In this document: positions 23,485-33,796 of the stretch, piece by piece
Position numbering within the stretch: the stretch's first letter is position 1
How the letters are laid out: each line of letters opens with the position of its first letter
Assembly: GCA_021014325.1 (NCBI GenBank)
Contig: CM037474.1
Location: 21,012,488-21,076,487, forward strand
Origin: Plazaster borealis
Lineage: Eukaryota; Echinodermata; Asteroidea; Forcipulatida; Labidiasteridae
DNA length: 64,000 nt
Reading direction: 5' to 3'
Program-made: the position numbers and the translations under genes
Notes under the pieces: generated by a model
The model's input: only the letters and a program-made list of their open reading frames with translations
The model's database searches: none
What the model was told of the DNA's origin: nothing

Positions 23485-24554
23485 ATGTGTTGTTCCAATG
23501 ATGCTTAACAGCTTCATGAAATTGGGCACAGGTCAAAATGCTCACCACAACATCTAATATATTTTTATTCACAAATTAATTTCTAACATAAACTGCGAGC
23601 ACATCCAACCTGCATGACATTAAAACAGTGCGCTAATGTTCCGAAATTTACTGTTAAAATATCCAAAGAACATTCTTTTATGACATAATTATGTATAAAC
23701 TAAAACAAAGCGAATTCTATAGAAAAAATTGAAAATAGTTGACAAACACTTGATAATTCTTTCAATTCGTCATATAGATATTAAATCAGACGCACGTGTC
23801 AAAAATCCAATGATAAAAGATGAACCATTAGTCCTACTTGGTGCTTTCTCGATCACGTGACTGACTACTGGTGTTATAACGGTTTTCACAAGTTCGCTTA
23901 TTTTGCTCTTCCAAAATAAAACCAATACTAATAAAGAAAACAAATGTATTAAAAAACTAATGGTTCACTCATCTCATGCTGAACATAGGCCTATCTTGTC
24001 CTGGTAGTAAGTCAAAAAACAAACAAACCCAGAAACACTGTCAGTTGCAAGTGATTCTCCACTAAGAACTTCATTAATACAAACTCAAAATTGACCGTTA
24101 TCTTATAAACTGCATGCACAACGAAACTACAATTTTAAAATTATTGTTCCGAACTTTACGACGAATGTTTCTAAGGATATTGCACTATTTTCTGAAAGTA
24201 CTTACCGTTAAGAATATCTGAGCTCCTTTATCTGAGCAAAATACATTCATTGTAGACCTATATATACATGTACGTTCTTTTGTGAAAAAATAAAATTGAG
24301 ACAATTGCTTTCTGTATAAAATCATTACCATGCGCCAGGGCATGGCTTATTGTCAACATCACATTCTTTCCAATGTGAATGTCCTGAAAAATGAAATATG
24401 TTTTTTTTTAGAGAGAGTATGTAAGTTCACCGGAAATCATAAAATAAAATACTTTGGTAGCACAACTAGAACTGCTGTTGAAAAATTATCCTGTGCACAG
24501 GAGACATTTTACTTTCATTGTCTTGTTGCCTGATGATCATTATATTATTATCAC

Positions 24555-25130
24555 ATTAATCAGTATGATCACCCCATTATTACCCTGGTTGGTATTATTA
24601 CCCTGATCAGTATTATCACCCTGATCAGTATTATCACTGATAAATTTTATTATTATTATTCAAATCTTTATTGTCCACTCTTTAAAAAGATACAAATGAA
24701 AAATTTACATATCTAAAATTGATTAAAGCTCCAAAACAGGACACTAAATTGTAAAACAATTATCACTCTGATCAGTAGTGTCACTCCAATCAGTATTATT
24801 ACCCTGATCACAAAGTACTATAACCCTTATCAGTATTATCATCCTGATCAGTATACTATCACCATGATCAGTATTACGCTTATCAGTATGATCATCCTGA
24901 TCATCCTGATCACCCTGGTCAGATTATCACCCTGATCAGCATTATCACCCTGATCAGCATTATCACCCCGAACAGTATTATCACCCTGATCAGTATTATA
25001 ACCTTGGGCATATCACTGTTCGTTATCACCCTGATCGTCATCATTATTTCCTTGATCATTGTTATTACCACCCTGATCATTATCATTATCACCCTGATTA
25101 TTATTATTATCACCCTGTTCGTTATTATTA
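24555..25130 (-). repeat. 18-bp minisatellite (ATTATCACCCTGATCAGT), partly coding
   Basis: Many imperfect 18-bp units containing the palindrome TGATCA. The array is interrupted by a unique segment at about 24640-24765. Its right end, from 25013, is read on the minus strand as the N/D/Q/G tail of the left FReD protein, with 18 bp encoding six residues. Confidence 0.85.
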
Positions 25131-25428
25131 TTCTGTTCTTCGTTATTACCTTGCGTAACCAATTCACCTGAATCAGCCTTAACACCCTTTCGTCTCATCT
25201 TCATTTCACTGCCTGTAATTAGCTCCCGTTGACATTGCAATCCCAACGAGCCTTCCGTTGTAGCGTCGGTAGTGTACACAGCGTTCAGGTTGCAATCGAA
25301 CTTTTGGCAGTTGCCGTACCACCAACCTCCATGGAAATTCTGATCAACGCAATCTGAACTGCTGAGCTTCTCATCAAATCGATCATTCGTAGAAAACTCC
25401 CCCATCAAAATTGATCCAAAAACATTAT
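25013..25428 (-). CDS. FReD left paralog exon 5 (domain end plus low-complexity tail)
   Basis: The acceptor is tctgtctctaag. It encodes the FReD end ([27 protein letters not shown]), then [13 protein letters not shown] and a tail of N, D, Q and G in six-residue steps ([21 protein letters not shown]), closing DNEQ-stop. The tail DNA is continuous with the 18-bp minisatellite to its left. The tryptophans found near GLVWKSW in the paralog are absent (LGLQCQRE). Confidence 0.88.
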
Positions 25429-28400
25429 CTTAGAGACAGAGGGGAAATAAAGTAAATCTTACAAAGGAAACCCGCGTAAACCCGATGGTGGGTGATGGGA
25501 TTTTCAACTAAATTGAATGAATTGGAATTGATTAAGCATTTAATTAAGTGACTTTTAAAACGCACCTCATAGGAGAAACTACGGAAGCCGGATATTGCCA
25601 GAGGCTAAGAGGTGAACCATGTTTTGACAAGCGCGTGAATATTTGGTGTGCCCCCGCCAGATAATATTCTAGCGGTCGCCACTTTTTATCTAGCAGCCAC
25701 CACTTTTTTTTCTGGCGGTCGCCATATAAAAATTATCAGGGTTGTATCCTGTCTCCTCCTCGGACCTTCAGGTCTTGGTCTCGTTCTTGGACTATCGGGT
25801 CTCGATTACAACACTGATAATTATCTGGCGGGCGCCACTTATTATCTGGCGGCCGCCATATTATCATCTGGCGGCGCCACCTATTTCCGAACTTTTGGCC
25901 CAATTTTCTGGAGTTTCATTAAAGCCCTAACCGGAGGGAGAGGGGGGGGGGGGGTCAGGGCTTTGTCACCGAATGAAAGCGCTATAGCAAAAGAACTACA
26001 CATTTTGAGTTAACACAGTAGGCGTAAGCATAATCTCGATTTAGGTCTGTATTACAATATGCGGCGGCCGCCAGATAATTATTTGGCGGCCACCAGCGGC
26101 CGCCAGATCAAGGGTACAACAAAAATAGTTACGCGTTTGTCAAAATAAATTAATAATAATAATCACCTCTTATCCCCCGGCACTATCCGGATTCCGTATG
26201 AAACAAGTTTAATATGTTTGTTCAATCTTTTTCAGGAAACATCCACACGTGTACAGCGTTGGTGCCTACACTTTTATGTTTCACTTTATCTTGTAAAATT
26301 GCTTGTTGTTTTAAATTTAAAAAAAGATCCTACATACCTTCGATATCCTTCGAGTTGTTAATATGAATGACGTACATGGGGCCAGTGACGTTGAATTCTG
26401 CAAAACGAACACGGATGTCTCCGTCGGACGTTTTCCGGTCCACAACCAACTCCCACTCTTCGAACTCAGACTCTGTGAACGATCGGAGTTTCTTATTCCC
26501 CCACCAGAACTCTCCCTGTAGAACTCCGAAACCTGCCTCGTACTCTGACCAAGTTCTGTCGAAGTCAACGGAGCCATCGAGTCGTCTTTGAAAGACCTAC
26601 ATAGACGCGGGAGTCAAAAACAACAGAAACTATATTTCATCGTAATTCTAAGGTAATCACTTTCTTATGGAGCCCTCGAAATTTATTTCGTTCCTCAAAA
26701 TATTATTTGGCACATCGTAAAAAGAACCAACTTTGTGCGGGAGCCCCGGCCCACCAGCTCAGGACCCTTGGCCCCCTCTTGCCCCCCCCCCCAAAAAAAT
26801 ATATATAATGTTATTATTATATTAATACGATCGGGAAAATGCACAAATAAATAGTTCGATACATCAAATAGCCCCCGCAATATATGTCTTTTACCCTCCC
26901 CTAACAAAAATGTCTGGTTACGCACTGGGCACAAATTGTCCATGAGCTTCTTCAAATTTGTGGATTTTTTAGAGGTTAAGTATATCATTTTGTTTAATTG
27001 TTTTACCACCTGTAAAAAGTCTATCAAATTCAGCAGTTATGTTTAAAAACAGTTCACATTTTGTCAAGGATTTTGTGTACGCTCAAATTGGCAAACGAAA
27101 TATGTAACATTGATTTACGGAGGGGGGGGGTCTTGAAGTGCAAAATCTTATATAATATAATATCTGGAGAATTAGTGGATGGACAGTGGCGAACCAGAGG
27201 GGACATGGCGGGAGCCCACCCCCCCCCCCCTCCCGAAAAAAACCCACAAATTCACAAATGAATGGTTCGATGTGTTTTTGCCCTCTCTACCAGCCAAACT
27301 ATATTGTCACATGTACCATCTGGGACCGGTATCCCGGTCAATTCTGCTAAGTAAAAACTTGTTAAAGGTATTATTACAGGATACAAAAAATCATTGTTTA
27401 ATTTCAGTATGGAAACTTAAGCCTACGGATTATGAAGTTCTTACTAAAAAACAAAAATATGTGAAATATGTCCCTCTGCTATGAAGTCATATTCGAGAAG
27501 ACTATCTAAAAACTAAAAAAAAAAAAAAAGCAACAGCTGATTTCGGTTGTTACAGCCAAAATGAAGGAAAATGTGTTTACATGCTGAAAATTGTGCATGG
27601 TTGTTCTCTATTTTCTCCTGGCTCACACACAACGGCTTAAGCCCAAATTTTCACGGGTTTGTTATTTCACATGTTTACATGTATGGTTGAACGGTCCGCG
27701 ACTATTTTGTCACCAGTAGCAATCCTGTATAATACCTTTAAAACTCCAACAGCAGCTCTATAAAATTGGGCCCGTACTTCATTTTAAAACAATTTGTGCA
27801 AAATGTCAAAGAGACTAATTACCATATAACCATGATCAGGAGTCTCCAAATCACAATAGACCTCCATGGCTTCGTCTTTATGTGTGATATTGTACACTCC
27901 ACTGGCTGTATATCCGGCATCCATGACTTCCTGACAATCCGAATGCTGGACATTCGGAGGCCATTCAAGGGAAGCTGAGACGACACATCAATAAAAATGT
28001 AGAGAGTAATTCCAAAAAATCAGTAATCAAATTGACCCTTTTACGAAAGTGTAGATACCGTACGGTATACCGTACATAATAACAATTTCAAAAAAAAATC
28101 CGCTCTTATCGTGTACGTACACGATAACTATCGTGTACGTACACGGACTTATTGTGTACGTACGCGATAGTTATCCGTGTACGCACAATATAGTTTTCGT
28201 GTACATACAAGATCGTATATACGATAGTTATCGTGTACGTACATGATAGTTATCGTGTACGTACACAAAAATGGGCGATTTTGAAATTCCTCGCTTCATT
28301 CTTTTCGGCTAAACACAGAGCACTATATGCATCCAAAAATTAATGTCATGAGCAAATTGTTCAGTTGACAAAGTTGGATTATTGAGATAAATCAGCTGTA

Positions 28401-31400
28401 ATTATGAGGCAAAATCTACTTGCTCCATGTTTTTTATTCAGATTACCAGTAGGCCCTGTTCAATACAGGGACACATTGCTTTCGGATTGGGCACTTTGGG
28501 CTATACGAAGCGTTTGTTATGAAATTAATATGGTTGGAAAGATACTTGAAAAGTTTAATTTATTTCGATTCACATAAATATCGCCCTGAAACTTGTTTGG
28601 TTTTTATGACAGAACACAGTCCGCTATTTTGTACAACCAAATGTTTTTGACTCCACAAAATGGCGGACCGTATGTTCCGATGGTTGTATTTCCAGAGGCA
28701 AATTAATGTTGTTCTATAATTCACTATAGTGATTATTATTCACTGTTACAAAACACGTACTGTAGGTGTTTTTGTGCATGAACAACTCATAAAAATAGAT
28801 ACGGAGCAATTCCAAACAGCAACATTTTGAGAGATTTGAAGGCAATATTATCGGTTTCCTCGACCAGGGAAATTAACTTGGTTGTAATATAATTATATAA
28901 AAAACCCGATCGTTTTGTAAGAACATATATAGCCTACAATGTGCGGACATTAAAGTCAATAATTCCAATAGCCTACCTTTGGAACTCGGTGCGCAACCCA
29001 GAATTCTACGGAGTCCCTCAGCGTCAATCGGTAGAGTATCTATGTAAACTGGTGGATCATTTCTAGGCTGTGCGTAGGCGTTATGTCCGCCCAATATTAG
29101 TTCAGTACAGGAACATGGATCCCCCGGCGGTAGAACGAACCGTACCTTCCCACCATCTGGCTCCGTGCCTATCACACAAACCCTTGCTGATACCAAGTTA
29201 TCTGCGTAAATAAAAGTTGAAATTGAAAATGACATGTAGAATTTGCAATATTTTGCATGTTGGAACGGATGGGACGTAAAGCCGCAGGTCCCGCATGTTG
29301 CAGAGAACGAAAAAGAACCCAGTTACACTTATCGCGAAGAGAAGCGGGTTTGCCCCGGTGTTTCTGGCAGTGACTGCTGAATGCGCCGCAGCACCTTGTA
29401 AAACATTATTAGAAGGTGCTACATAAATGGGTCTCATAGTTCAAAACATAGCTCATTTCTTTTACAGAATCCGTTTTCATAGCGATAAGCTCCAATTAAA
29501 GACACTGGACACTATTGGTAATTGTCAAAGACCAGTCTTCTCACTTGGTGTATCTCAACATATGCATAAAATAACAAACCTGTGAAAAATTGAGCTCAAC
29601 TGGTCGTCGAAGTTGCGAGATAATAATGCAAGAAAAAACACCCATGTCACACGAAGTTGTGTGCTTTCAGATGCTTGATTTCGAGACCTCAAAATCTAAT
29701 TCCGAGGTCTCGAAATCAAATTCGTGGAAAATTACTTCTTTCTCGAAAACTATGTTACTTCAGAGGGAGCCGTTTCTCACAATGTTTTATACTATCAACA
29801 GCTCCCCATTACTCGTTGTAAGGTTTTATGCCAATAATTATTTTGAGTAATAGACTGTGCAAGTCTCGCGCATATTTGAACTTCCGGGACCATTGTGGTC
29901 CCAACCATATGGAGATTTACGTGGGCAAGATTTTGTTATGTCAATTATTTTAGTTTAGCGTGGTTTATGACCATGAAAAATAGATATGTTGTTGGGAATG
30001 TAATACTTAGTGATACAAAATAGGAAAGTAAAATCAATTCAACAATATAACGAAGAAAACCCGAGAATTAAACTTGACCTCAGTTTCCGGTTGCTGCAAA
30101 AAATTAAGAATTTTGTGCTCACCTCCGATCACAAAACTTATGTAAACGCTTGTTTTGGATGCGCGATGATAATCGCCAGATGCTGTGATTAAAACGCAAA
30201 GCCTTTTCAAAGCAATCTATGGTTGTTGAGGCGTCAGCGTCCTCAAAAACTGCGTCAATCGTTAATTTTACGCCCGTGTGACCTTCGCGAATCCACGCAA
30301 GTGGTTTCTGAAAAGTTAAGATCAAATAAGCATCCTTGTCCCAGAGTTTTAATTTTGTTTCAATAAAAATTAACACATTATTTGTGTATTTAATATAAAA
30401 ACAAAAACTGATTTCATAAACATATAATGAGAATTTTTGTTGTTCAGATTTTATCATTGAATGTAATTTAAAACAAAGATTTTATTTCAGAGAAAAAACA
30501 AGTTTTTCGTTTGACGTGTTTTCTCGTTCTGATACGCGCGAGACTTGCACAGTCTATTACCAATAGTGTCCACTGCCTTTAAGCAAATTGTTCCGACTTT
30601 CTTTTTCATGACTGAGAACTGCACAATACAGGGTGTCCCAAAAAAAACGATGCAAGTGAAACGCGCCATCTTGGCCAAAAAATGTCCAATATTTGCTACA
30701 GATGTTTATACCAACTTCAAGATTATAGTATTGGCTTTAGAATACCCTTTGTCTCGTCGTTTTTGCTTTTGTCAATCAAGAACTTTGTTTAATTAACCAC
30801 AAGCGCATGAAATCCACGAGACAAAGGGTATTCTAAAGCCAATACTGTAATCTTGAAGTTGGTATAAACATCTGTAGCAAATATTGGACATTTTTTGGCC
30901 AAGATGGCGCGTTTCACTTGCATCATTTTTTTTGGGACACCCTGTATGTTACCAAGGCAAAGAGCTATAGCTGCGTTCATAAAGGCTGATAAATAAACCA
31001 TGCATATTGGCAAGCGTTTAATGAGCATTACACCATGTATACACTGATTCATACCTATTTCATTATACTGGAAAGGCCAGACTTTTATGGCTGGTATAGA
31101 CACGAGGACAAAATATTTGAAGAAAACATTAAGAACAGCTTTAAGATTGTAATGGGTTGGATAGAATTGTCGTATAAATCGAAAAGCTCTTTCCTCAGAG
31201 CAACACTTTTCATACCTACTAAGGACTTTATATAGGTTTTCAATTCATTTACTCTGATTAGGAAGTCAGTCAGATCAACGCAATCATGGCACACAACAGA
31301 TCTGGCATTATTAATTTGTTGGATTCATATTATGTCGACATTTAAAATTGTGTTTAGTCCGCTGATGTTTTGCTACATTATTGCCAATAGACACAACATT

Positions 31401-33077
31401 TTCAGGGAAGTAGATCCAACAGATTGGACTGGTTTTATGTGATTTTTTTTTAGAAGCATCCGTGATCTTGTTATGGATACAAAAGCAATCCTGAATATTA
31501 TCAAGTTTAGGAACATATTTTTACTTTTGAATAACTACAAATGTCAACGTCATAAGAGGTCGAGATACTTGATTTTTCTCCAAACAAACGGTGGTGAATA
31601 TTTGCTGAGAATTCACACATTAAATTTGTATATTAATTAGCATCTTGTTCATAATAAGCATTTTGGTGTTTTGAATTGGATAATTCCTCAGGAATGTAAT
31701 TAACTGTTCTGAGTTCTTAAACGTGCACTACCAATCCCCTGGAACATGGGAACTACGGCTTAGTGTCCCATCCGAAGGAAAAGCAATTATGGTAAAACAA
31801 AACTTGCTCAGGGACACAAGTGCCACGACCAGGACTCGAACCCACACTCTGCTGATCAGAAACACCAGAGCTTGAGTCCGGTGCCCTTAAAGGTATTGTG
31901 CAGGATTGGTAAGAATAAAAAACATCATTGTTAAATTTCAGTCTGAAAGCTTACGGATTATGAAGTTCATGCTAGAACCTTTTTTTATTATTTAATATTT
32001 ATCTCTGAAATGAATTCATATTCGAGAAAACTGTATCCACCTAAAACAAACTGCAACAGCTGATTTCGGTTGTTACAACCAACATTAAGGACAATGTGTT
32101 TACATGCTGTTTTTTAAAAACTATTTTCTCCTGACTCACACAACGGATTTAGCCCATATTTTCACAGGTTTGTTATTTCATGTATGGTTAGTCACAAAAA
32201 ACATGAACACTGTCTGCGACTATTTTCTCAGGTATAATACCTATTTTTTCCTGTATAGTATACCTTTAAATTATTTCGACATTGAAATAAAATTAGGCCT
32301 AGGCCACTGATGAAAAAAAATATATATATGTATAATAATTATTATAATAATAATAAAAAGGCAAGACAAAAAAGAGGGAGAAATTCAAAGGCATTACAAC
32401 AAAAAAATGATCGAAATCAAAACCTAGTGACAGACTTTTAATCTGAAACCTGTTAATAAAATTGCATCGAGGACCAAACTGTCATAGGCTAATGATGTAT
32501 CGTCTAAACTACAAATCTCAGCTTCCTTAAAAACTAATTCTTATTTCGGGGTGTTAATTCGAAATAAACATAAAAGGTTTTCCAAAAAGGTGAGGTTGTT
32601 GTGGGGTTTTTTGTTGCCAAAATCATCGTTATTTTGATGTTTTCATTGGAAACTAAAGGATATTATGTTTACTCTTCGAAAACACAATGGTTCATCAATG
32701 GTTCATGGAAACGTTGTGGCTCATTGTCCGTTAATTTTTAGCGTGCAACGCAACAAAAAAAAGGTCATTATTAATTAGCGCTTTTGTTGTGACTATGGTA
32801 GTCGGTTCTGTTGTCGTTCTGAATATAGTTATAATTAAACCAAACGAAACGAACAATTATTCCGTCTTTGTTAGACTGAATATCAACATAAAGATCAAGA
32901 CGGTTCAAACTGGGAAACACAAAATCTGAATACACGAAACTCGTACGTACCAAATACAAGTGGTATCGCCGCAAATATGAATACATTCCACGCCACTATC
33001 CTTTTCACATCATTTGCTCCAAAAACGCCAATGTTGAGTCTGAATTTGTTGACAATAATAAAATCCCTCAAGTTCAT
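25013..33077 (-). CDS. Secreted fibrinogen-related (FReD) protein, divergent left paralog, 5 exons
   Basis: Five exons join in frame (intron phases 1,1,0,1) to encode 392 residues. In order: a 42-residue N-terminus ending in a hydrophobic segment ([14 protein letters not shown]), read as signal peptide or signal anchor; an unrecognised ~75-residue domain ([35 protein letters not shown]); a fibrinogen C-terminal domain starting at [17 protein letters not shown] with [20 protein letters not shown] and [11 protein letters not shown]; and a ~50-residue Asn/Asp/Gln/Gly tail. The FReD end is unusual: [16 protein letters not shown] stands where the right paralog has FSTYDRDNDSDNDNCA, so the Asp residues of the calcium site are mostly gone, and [10 protein letters not shown] has an extra Cys. 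FReDs are typically extracellular carbohydrate-recognition modules in innate immunity. The altered site suggests changed or lost ligand binding (inference). The start ATG is the first in-frame one; an internal start would give a more normal signal peptide. Confidence 0.85.
25655..26112. repeat. Dispersed CTGGCGGCCGCCAGATAAT-type palindromes
   Basis: About ten copies of ggcggccgccagataat or its complement, several containing the NotI palindrome GCGGCCGC. They occur in two clusters (25655-25885 and 26058-26112) in the last intron of the left FReD gene, much more GC-rich than the surroundings. Confidence 0.75.
26338..26596 (-). CDS. FReD left paralog exon 4 (fibrinogen domain core)
   Basis: The acceptor is gcgtctatgtag and the donor GAAG|gtatgt. 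It encodes [36 protein letters not shown] and [13 protein letters not shown], which are textbook FReD core motifs. Confidence 0.92.
27362..27741 (-). mobile_element. Family D TTAA inverted-repeat element
   Basis: Ends are aaggtattattacaggat / atcctgtataatacctt inside TTAA. The interior has caacagctgatttcggttgt and acatgctgaaaattgtgcatgg. It lies in an intron of the left FReD gene. Confidence 0.78.
27823..27974 (-). CDS. FReD left paralog exon 3 (start of fibrinogen domain)
   Basis: The acceptor is gatgtgtcgtctcag and the donor ATG|gtaatt. It encodes [19 protein letters not shown] and [15 protein letters not shown], the canonical DC...SGVY...VYCD opening of a fibrinogen C-terminal domain. Confidence 0.9.
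28098..28268. repeat. Array of CGTGTACGTACACG palindromes
   Basis: About six copies of a 14-20-bp perfect or near-perfect palindrome (atcgtgtacgtacacgat) with short spacers. It lies in the intron between exons 2 and 3 of the left FReD gene. Confidence 0.85.
28483..28855 (+). repeat. Interspersed repeat M, copy 1
   Basis: It shares ttcggattgggcactttggg, actccacaaaatggcggacc and the (g)tgtttttgtgcatgaacaa segment with 33797-34160. It lies in an intron of the left FReD gene. Confidence 0.7.
28977..29201 (-). CDS. FReD left paralog exon 2 (N-terminal Cys domain)
   Basis: The acceptor is tttatttacgcag and the donor AAAG|gtaggc, phase 1-1. It encodes [20 protein letters not shown], then [20 protein letters not shown], and ends [14 protein letters not shown]. 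Its four Cys and the GGHN motif are shared with the right paralog. I do not recognise the domain. Confidence 0.88.
29261..29455 (+). mobile_element. tRNA-derived SINE, 5' truncated
   Basis: Body only: gatgggacgtaaagccgcag, gtgtttctggcagtgactgc, gcgccgcagcaccttgtaaa. It lies between exon 2 of the left FReD gene and a family A element. Confidence 0.72.
29496..30582 (+). mobile_element. Family A TTAA element split by an insertion
   Basis: The left part is 29496-29850 (starting at TTAA, ggacactattggtaattgtc) and the right end 30557-30582 (ttaccaatagtgtccactgcc then TTAA). A 706-bp inverted-repeat element sits between. The ends differ slightly from other copies (ggacactattgg rather than gtacacgtttgg), suggesting a subfamily. 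Confidence 0.8.
29851..30556. mobile_element. 706-bp nonautonomous element nested in a family A copy
   Basis: It is bounded by inverted ends tagactgtgcaagtctcgcgc / gcgcgagacttgcacagtcta. It interrupts the family A sequence cleanly between gagtaa and ttacc. Its interior contains an exon-like minus-strand segment (about 30118-30307). No transposase is recognised. Confidence 0.75.
30629..30944. mobile_element. Mariner-type foldback element
   Basis: Two nearly perfect inverted arms of about 129 bp (30629-30757 and 30816-30944) surround a 58-bp loop. Ends read CAGGGTGTCCCAAAAAAA and TA flanks both sides, the hallmark of Tc1/mariner insertion. No transposase is present. Confidence 0.85.
31722..31886 (-). 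mobile_element. tRNA-derived SINE, 3' truncated
   Basis: Reverse complement of the head: gaccaggactcgaacccaca (box B) and cagagcttgagtccggtgcc. It abuts a family D element at its 5' end. Confidence 0.7.
31887..32279 (-). mobile_element. Family D TTAA inverted-repeat element
   Basis: TTAA at both ends, aaggtattgtgcaggattgg at the left, and the shared gcaacagctgatttcggttg core. It directly abuts a SINE at 31722-31886. Confidence 0.78.
32951..33077 (-). CDS. FReD left paralog exon 1 (leader)
   Basis: It encodes 42 codons plus one base, with donor TTTG|gtacgt. [14 protein letters not shown] aligns by eye with the right paralog leader MKVEWIIFAAILIS, so roughly 28 upstream residues ([20 protein letters not shown] and following) have no counterpart there. 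The true start could be a 5' UTR exon or alternative promoter that I cannot see. Confidence 0.65.
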
Positions 33078-33796
33078 TGTTGTCTGCTCCAGATCATAGA
33101 CGAAGGACACAATCGAATGATGACTGATTTAAGATGAATAACAAACCTTAAAGCGTTAAGGAAATCTCAAAGTGCACAATTCAAACTGTGATGGTATCTT
33201 TCTTGTTGATGACACGGTTACACGACGTGTGTTAAAAATTGGTTCGCCTTGGGCATGGCATCCACACATCAAAGATTGCCTTAACAAATAGCAATTCAAT
33301 CTAACACAGTGTCCAGAGTAAGGTTCGGGCATCCAATTTAGATATTTAATGAGTTTTACAATTGCATTGAAAATCTGCGTCCTTGCTCGGCTGGTATAGG
33401 CTACTCTTCAACGCAAGTCTCCTTTGTGTCTGGCAGAGCACTTTCCGGCAGAAAATTTACCATCGGTGTCAGTGGTCGGTAAGATAAATACAATACGCGT
33501 CTTATGCAGTTAAGAAAACAACTTTTGTGCACGTAGAAAAAAAGTGAAGAGCTTTTTATAGCGTTCGTGATGCATATATCCCAAGGACAATAGGGATGGG
33601 GGGGAGAAAGAATCGTACGCTGTATTGGCGTAAATCCTCTTATTAAACGCATGTAGGAATTACGTAAATAGTCCTTATTGTAGTCCATCGGCTTTTATCT
33701 TATAGTGCAAAATAATACGCCGATGATTTTAAATGGATTTTGTTTTTCAATTAAAATATAGCTCTCACCTTTTTCGTTGTAATATTAAGGGGTACG

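Larger units (their letters stand above)
20714..25012. other. Intergenic region between tRNA-Trp and the left FReD gene
   Basis: No coding exon was found. It holds a family E copy, a possible degenerate family E copy at about 22097-22255 (gggcccgatttcacaaagct), the G/C runs, the perfect palindrome and the 18-bp minisatellite that enters the FReD gene. Confidence 0.6.

Noticed and set aside
25648..26013. Plus-strand 121-residue ORF
   Set aside because: It reads through the GGCGGCCGCC palindrome cluster and has no codon or domain evidence of being a gene.
30118..30307. Extra FReD exon between the leader and the Cys domain
   Set aside because: It has plausible splice sites, but the leader (ending phase 1) joins exon 2 directly with a valid Asp codon, whereas this segment needs phase 0 on entry and leaves in phase 2. 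It also lies inside a transposon and has no counterpart in the right paralog.
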